From Abelmoschus esculentus (taxonomy: Eukaryota > Streptophyta > Magnoliopsida > Malvales > Malvaceae), in NCBI GenBank assembly GCA_035048815.1, contig JAUCBN010000028.1, positions 6,751,001 through 6,815,000 of the forward strand: a stretch of 64,000 nucleotides of DNA. Reading direction: 5' to 3'. Below the pieces are notes generated by a model. That model was not told the DNA's origin. It searched no databases and worked only from the letters and a program-made list of their open reading frames with translations. Positions 59,915 through 64,000 of this stretch are shown piece after piece. Numbering within the stretch: the first letter of the stretch is position 1; each line of letters opens with the position of its first letter. The position numbers and the translations under genes were made by a program.

Positions 59915-60402
59915 AAGCATTTTCAACAGTATTAAAGACTATTGAACCTCAAGCAACATCCAAGCACACCAATCCAGTTCAAAGCACTTCATTGCATATT
60001 CTTGCTCCCAACTCTTGTAATTTCAATTTGATCTTTTGTAATCTGAGTTTGGGGAGAGTTTGTTTGTAATTGGGGAAATATATATCTTGTGAGAGAATTT
60101 TTATTTACCTGTTTTCCTTTGTATTATCTTGTGAGGATTGAATCAATTCTTGGGTAGAAGAATTAATTCTAATTGTAACGGTTATCCCTTGAACCGAGAA
60201 AAAGGTCGAATTCATTAGTGAATTGGTTTCAAAATCCTTAGTAGGAGCTAAGGTAGTAGATGTAGAGCTTGTTCGAAGCTTGAACCACTATAAATCTCGT
60301 GTCTTTTAAATTCTAGCATTTTACCAAAAATTTCCAAATCAAAACTTTAATTGCCAATTCACCCCCTCTTGGCTATACTTCAAGATCGATCAACTCAACA
60401 AT

Positions 60403-60414
60403 TGGTATCAGAGC
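60403..60414 (+). promoter_or_regulatory. Primer-binding site of element I
   Basis: TGGTATCAGAGC, complete match to the initiator-Met tRNA type site, two bases after the LTR. Confidence 0.95.
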
Positions 60415-60487
60415 CTAATCTTTGAAGAGATTCACATCTACCAAAGAAGATCCAAGGCATGTTGATCATATCTAGAAATCAAGTACA

Positions 60488-62125
60488 ATGGCCTCCATCT
60501 CCGGTTCATGGAACGTGTCATACTCCATCACCAAGCCACACTTCTTCAATGAGGATAACTATCCCTATTGGAAATATAAGATGAGGCTATTCTTCAACTC
60601 AAATGATTATTTCCTTTGGGATATAATAGAAGATGGACCATCAATCCCAATGAAGTAAGAAGGAGACCGGCAAGTACCAAAGAAAAGGAATGAGATGACC
60701 GATGAAGAAAGAAGAAGGATGTCCACAAATGATAAAGCTCTCTACATCCTCTTTTGTGTGTTAGGGCCCGACATATACTCTAATATGTCCTCATGTACAA
60801 GTGCCAAAGAATTTTGAGACTCTTTGGAGACTACATATGAGGGCACCAATGATGTAAAGGAAACAAAGATTGGTCTTCTCAATCTAAGTTATGAGAACTT
60901 CAAGATAGAGCTGGATGAAGATATCACCAAGATGTTCGATAGATTCTCGGTGATTGTCAATGGTCTCAAAGGTTTTGGTGAGATCATTCCAGAAGAGAAG
61001 CTTGTTCAAAAGCTCATTTATTCTCTTCCCGAGTCTTGAGATAGCAAGAGGACGATTATCATTGAAGTAAAGGACCTCAAGACTCTCAAACTTGATGCTC
61101 TTGTGGGATCTCTTCTCACCCATGAGATTATGAAGAAAGGAAGAGAAGAAGAGAAAAAAAGGAAGAGGTAAAGTTTGAAAAGAGGGAAATTAAGAAAAAG
61201 AAGCAAGGAATTGCTCTCAAAGTTTCAATGCCACAAGATGAAGTGGATACAAGTGAAGAGGAAGAGCTAGAGTAATTGTCCATGGTGGCCAAAAGATTCA
61301 CTAGACTCATGAGGGTAAATAGGAATAGGAGATTCCAACGAAAGAAGGACTTCAAACCAAAGGGCAAAGAAGAAGAAAAAGATCAAATCATTTGCTATGA
61401 ATGCAAGAAGCTTGGTCACATTAGAATCGATTACCCTTTATACTAAAGGAAGTTATTTTGAAAAGAAAAAGAAGCAAAAGGCTCATGTTGTCACTTGGAG
61501 TGATGAGGAGTCATCATCCGATGAAGATAACGAGGTGGCCAACTTATGTCTCATGGATCTCGATGAGCCTAAGGTAACCCTTGAAACTTCTTGCAATGAT
61601 CTTTCCTATGATGAATTATATGATGCATATGATGAATTGCAAGATGTTTATGATGAATTGATTTTAAAATTCAAAGAATCTATTTTGAAAAGCAAGAAAA
61701 CCATTTCCGATTTAGAAATGAAAAATGATTCTTTGACAAAAACTATTTTGGATTTTGAGGAAAAGGTTGTTGATTTGAATGATGAATTAAAATTCTTTCA
61801 AAAGGAAAATATTGATTTAAACAACCTTATTTCTAGCTTGAGTGAGAATCACCACAAGGTGGTGAATGAGCTTAAAGAACAAATCAAGGTGGTTGGGAGT
61901 TCAACTTCTGAAAAAGGAAGCTCTTCAAAACCCAACCATGTGCAAAAGAATTTTTATAACCACAAACAAAGAAATTTTCAAAGGCATTTTAGACATAGAA
62001 AAATTAGGAGTGTTTGGGTTCCTAAGGAACTTATTGTTTTTAATAATTTGAATGTCATTGCTTCTCGGATTCCCAAGGGAAACAAGCTTTTAGGGACTAA
62101 CTCTCATGGACCCAAAATGATTTAG
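60488..62125 (+). pseudogene. gag of element I (copia type, stops)
   Basis: Starts MASISGSWNVSYS; YPYWKYKMRLFF is the copia gag N-terminal block. Stops at about 60656, 60816 and 61038 and others. The knuckle at 61393-61437 reads CX2CX4HX4Y, the last ligand lost. After a frame change near 61440 a 242-codon frame carries acidic SDEESSSDEDNEVANLCLM and a long coiled coil (about residues 80-165), then basic HKQRNFQRHFRHRK. Confidence 0.8.
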
Positions 62126-62199
62126 GTACCAAAAGTTAAAAACTAAATCTTTGTTTGTAGGTTGAGCATTGCTTCAAGGCCAAAGCTTCAAGTCAAAAC

Positions 62200-63249
62200 A
62201 TGTGGTACCTTGATACTGGATGCTCAAGGCATATGAACGGAGACAAGGGACGATTTAAGGAGTTAGAGCTCAAAAATGGTGGAGTAGTGACGTTTGGTGA
62301 TAACTCCAAAGGTCAAATTGAGGGCATTGGCTCTATTGGTAACCACTCCTTTATTTTAATTGAAAGTGTCTTGCTTGTTAAAGGTCTTAAGCATAATTTG
62401 TTAAGCATTATTCAATTATGTGATAAAGACTTCTATGTCTCTTTTGATAAAAATGGTTACAAAATAATAGACATAGAATCCAATAAAACAATGCTCATAG
62501 GTCATTGCATAGGAAATATTTATATGGTGCATCTAGATGACATTAATTTTTCCCATGCATGCTTAGTTGCTAATGATGAAAATGATGCATGATTATGGCA
62601 TAGAAAACTAGGTCATGCTAGCATAAGTGTTTTAGAGAAACTAGCCTCCCAAAATCTAGTTAGAGGTTTACCCAAGATTAAGTTTTCTTTAGATAAAATT
62701 TGTGATGCATGTGCTAAGGGTAAACAAAAGAGAGTTTCTTTTAAGTCCATTAATGATGTTTCAACTAGTAGAGTATTACAATTGATCCATTTGGATCTCT
62801 TTGGACCTATTAGGACTACTAGTCTGGGTGAAAAATCATATGCTTTTGTTATTGTTGATGATTACTCTAGATACACTTGGATTCTATTTTTAAGTACAAA
62901 AGATGAAGCCTTAGAAATATTCATCACGTTTTCAAATATTTCTCAAAATGACCTTGATCAAAGGATTTTTCATGTTAGAAGTTATCATGGAATCGAATTT
63001 CAAAATTTAGGTTTTGAGAATTTTTATAATGAAAATGGGATTAGCCACAATTTTTCAGCTCCTCCCACTCCTCAACAAAATGGGGTAGTTGAGAGGAAAA
63101 ATAGAACTTTAGAGAAAATGGCTAGAACCATGCTTTGTGAAAATAATTTACCTAAGTACTTTTTGGCGGAAGCCACAAACACTTCATGTTATATTATTAA
63201 TAGAGTAATGATTAGATCTATTTTAAAAAAACTCCTTATGAGATTTTAA
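62200..63249 (+). pseudogene. Protease and integrase of element I
   Basis: Protease: WYLDTGCSRHM (DTG active site). GAG-pre-integrase: LWHRKLGHASISVLEKLA, with C..C of CDACAKGKQ. Integrase core: LDLFGPI, then RSYHGIEF (about 62977) where the second catalytic Asp is Tyr, and NGVVERKNRTLEKMARTML holding the Glu. A TGA at 62590 splits protease from integrase, and the frame ends at 63249. Confidence 0.85.
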
Positions 63250-63440
63250 ATTCCAAAAAGACTAACATTAGCTATTTTCATTCTTTTGGATGCAAGTGTT
63301 TTGTTTTAAACAATGGAAAAGACAATTTAGGTAAATTTGATGCAAAAAGTGATGAAGCTATTTTTCTTGAATATTCTTTAAATTCAAAGGCTTATAGAGT
63401 CTTCAACAAAAGAACCTTAGCTGTAGAAGAGTCTATACAT

Positions 63441-64000
63441 GTGATTTTCGATGATAACCTCCTTCATAGGAAGGATTCTTGTGATGATGATGATGTAGGA
63501 ATCATTGAAACCATTGATGATGGACAAGCATCAAAGGTGGATGGGGTTCCAACCAATGAGGAAACACAAGATCCTCCAATTGAAGCTTTAGGAAATGTAA
63601 TGCTTGAAGAAAAGGAAGTGAGCTATCCAAGAGAGTTCAACTATGTCAAAAGTGGTGAAATCTTGGATGATCCATCCAAGAGGGTAACTACTCGTTCTTC
63701 TCTTAGATTAATAAATCATATTGCTTTTATCTCATACATAGAGCCTAAAAATATCAAAGAAGCATTAAGTGATGATTATTGGATATTGGCTATGCAAGAA
63801 GAGTTAAATCAATTTGAGAGAAGTAATGTGTGGACATTAGTTGATAGACCTAGTAATAAATCTAATATAGGAATTAAATGAGTTTTTAGAAACAAATTAG
63901 ATGAAAGTGGTAACATTGTGAGAAATAATGCTAGATTAGTTGCTCAAGGTTACACTCAAGAAGAGGAGATAGATTTTGATAAAACTAATGCACCCGTAGC
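63441..64000 (+). pseudogene. Reverse transcriptase start of element I, runs off window
   Basis: Acidic linker, then EALSDDYWILAMQEELNQFE and, after a stop at 63879, VFRNKLDESGNIVRNNARLV and AQGYTQEEEIDFD, the N-terminal RT motifs of copia elements. Active site lies beyond base 64000. Confidence 0.8.

Larger units (their letters stand above)
59300..60400 (+). repeat. 5' LTR of element I (left edge unresolved)
   Basis: Ends ...CAACTCAACA at 60400, directly before the primer site. No matching TGTTGAG start is seen upstream, so the LTR is truncated or diverged on the left. Contains the palindrome cluster 59390-59812 and a TATA box. Confidence 0.65.
59300..64000 (+). mobile_element. Element I: SIRE-like Ty1-copia retrotransposon, 3' part outside window
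   Basis: LTR (left edge not resolved) to 60400, Met-tRNA primer site, copia-type gag with long coiled-coil tail, protease, integrase, start of RT; copia order (integrase before RT). The gag tail of charged heptads fits the SIRE/Maximus branch. Stops and shifts through gag and integrase. Confidence 0.85.

Overview
The window is plant nuclear DNA. It holds split genes with AT-rich introns, a chloroplast-targeted Hsp70, an organelle-type 5'-3' exonuclease, and dense nested LTR retrotransposons of four lineages. AT-rich introns and intergenic DNA point to a dicot. The species cannot be fixed from the sequence alone.

Layout. 1-2762 (minus): 5' seven coding exons of a stromal (chloroplast) Hsp70, 3' end outside the window; one of its introns is GC-AG. 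3397-8335 (plus): 5' part of a decayed Ty3-gypsy element (element A: LTR, gag, protease, RT) cut off after RT. 9018-9989: solo LTR with a perfect 5-bp target duplication. 12073-24043 (plus): complete 15-exon gene for a 439-residue 5'-3' exonuclease (Pol I N-domain type), with a 19-nt microexon that carries catalytic acidic residues; several introns hold old LTR-like inserts.

From 25469 to about 56030 lies a nested retrotransposon block. H (25469-27740, plus) is a Ty1-copia relic. B (27741-33085, plus) is an Athila-like Ty3-gypsy with gag, protease, RT, RNase H and integrase remnants. D (33111-34450, minus) is an Athila-like 3' LTR inserted downstream of B, followed by an oppositely oriented LTR fragment. 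E (34861-46400, minus) is a chromodomain-bearing Ty3-gypsy, itself hit by a 3.6-kb solo LTR of its own family (39280-42876) and, in its right LTR, by a plus-strand LTR fragment F (46401-48313). Then come a minus-strand Athila-like LTR fragment (48314-48987) and the gag of a further gypsy element G (48988-49046 and 54763-56030), which is split by C (49047-54762). C is an Athila-like element with both LTRs, a tRNA-Asp primer site and a polypurine tract but no pol. 56031-59300 is AT-rich with one SINE-like tRNA-derived segment. 59300-64000 (plus) is the 5' part of a SIRE-like Ty1-copia element I running off the window.

Only the Hsp70 and the exonuclease look like working host genes. Every retroelement reading frame is broken by stops, shifts or catalytic substitutions. 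The least explained structures are three evenly built hairpins with compensated stems in the 3' region of element C, clusters of short palindromes (TATCGATA type) inside LTRs of unrelated families, and the pol-less element C with its acidic open frame.
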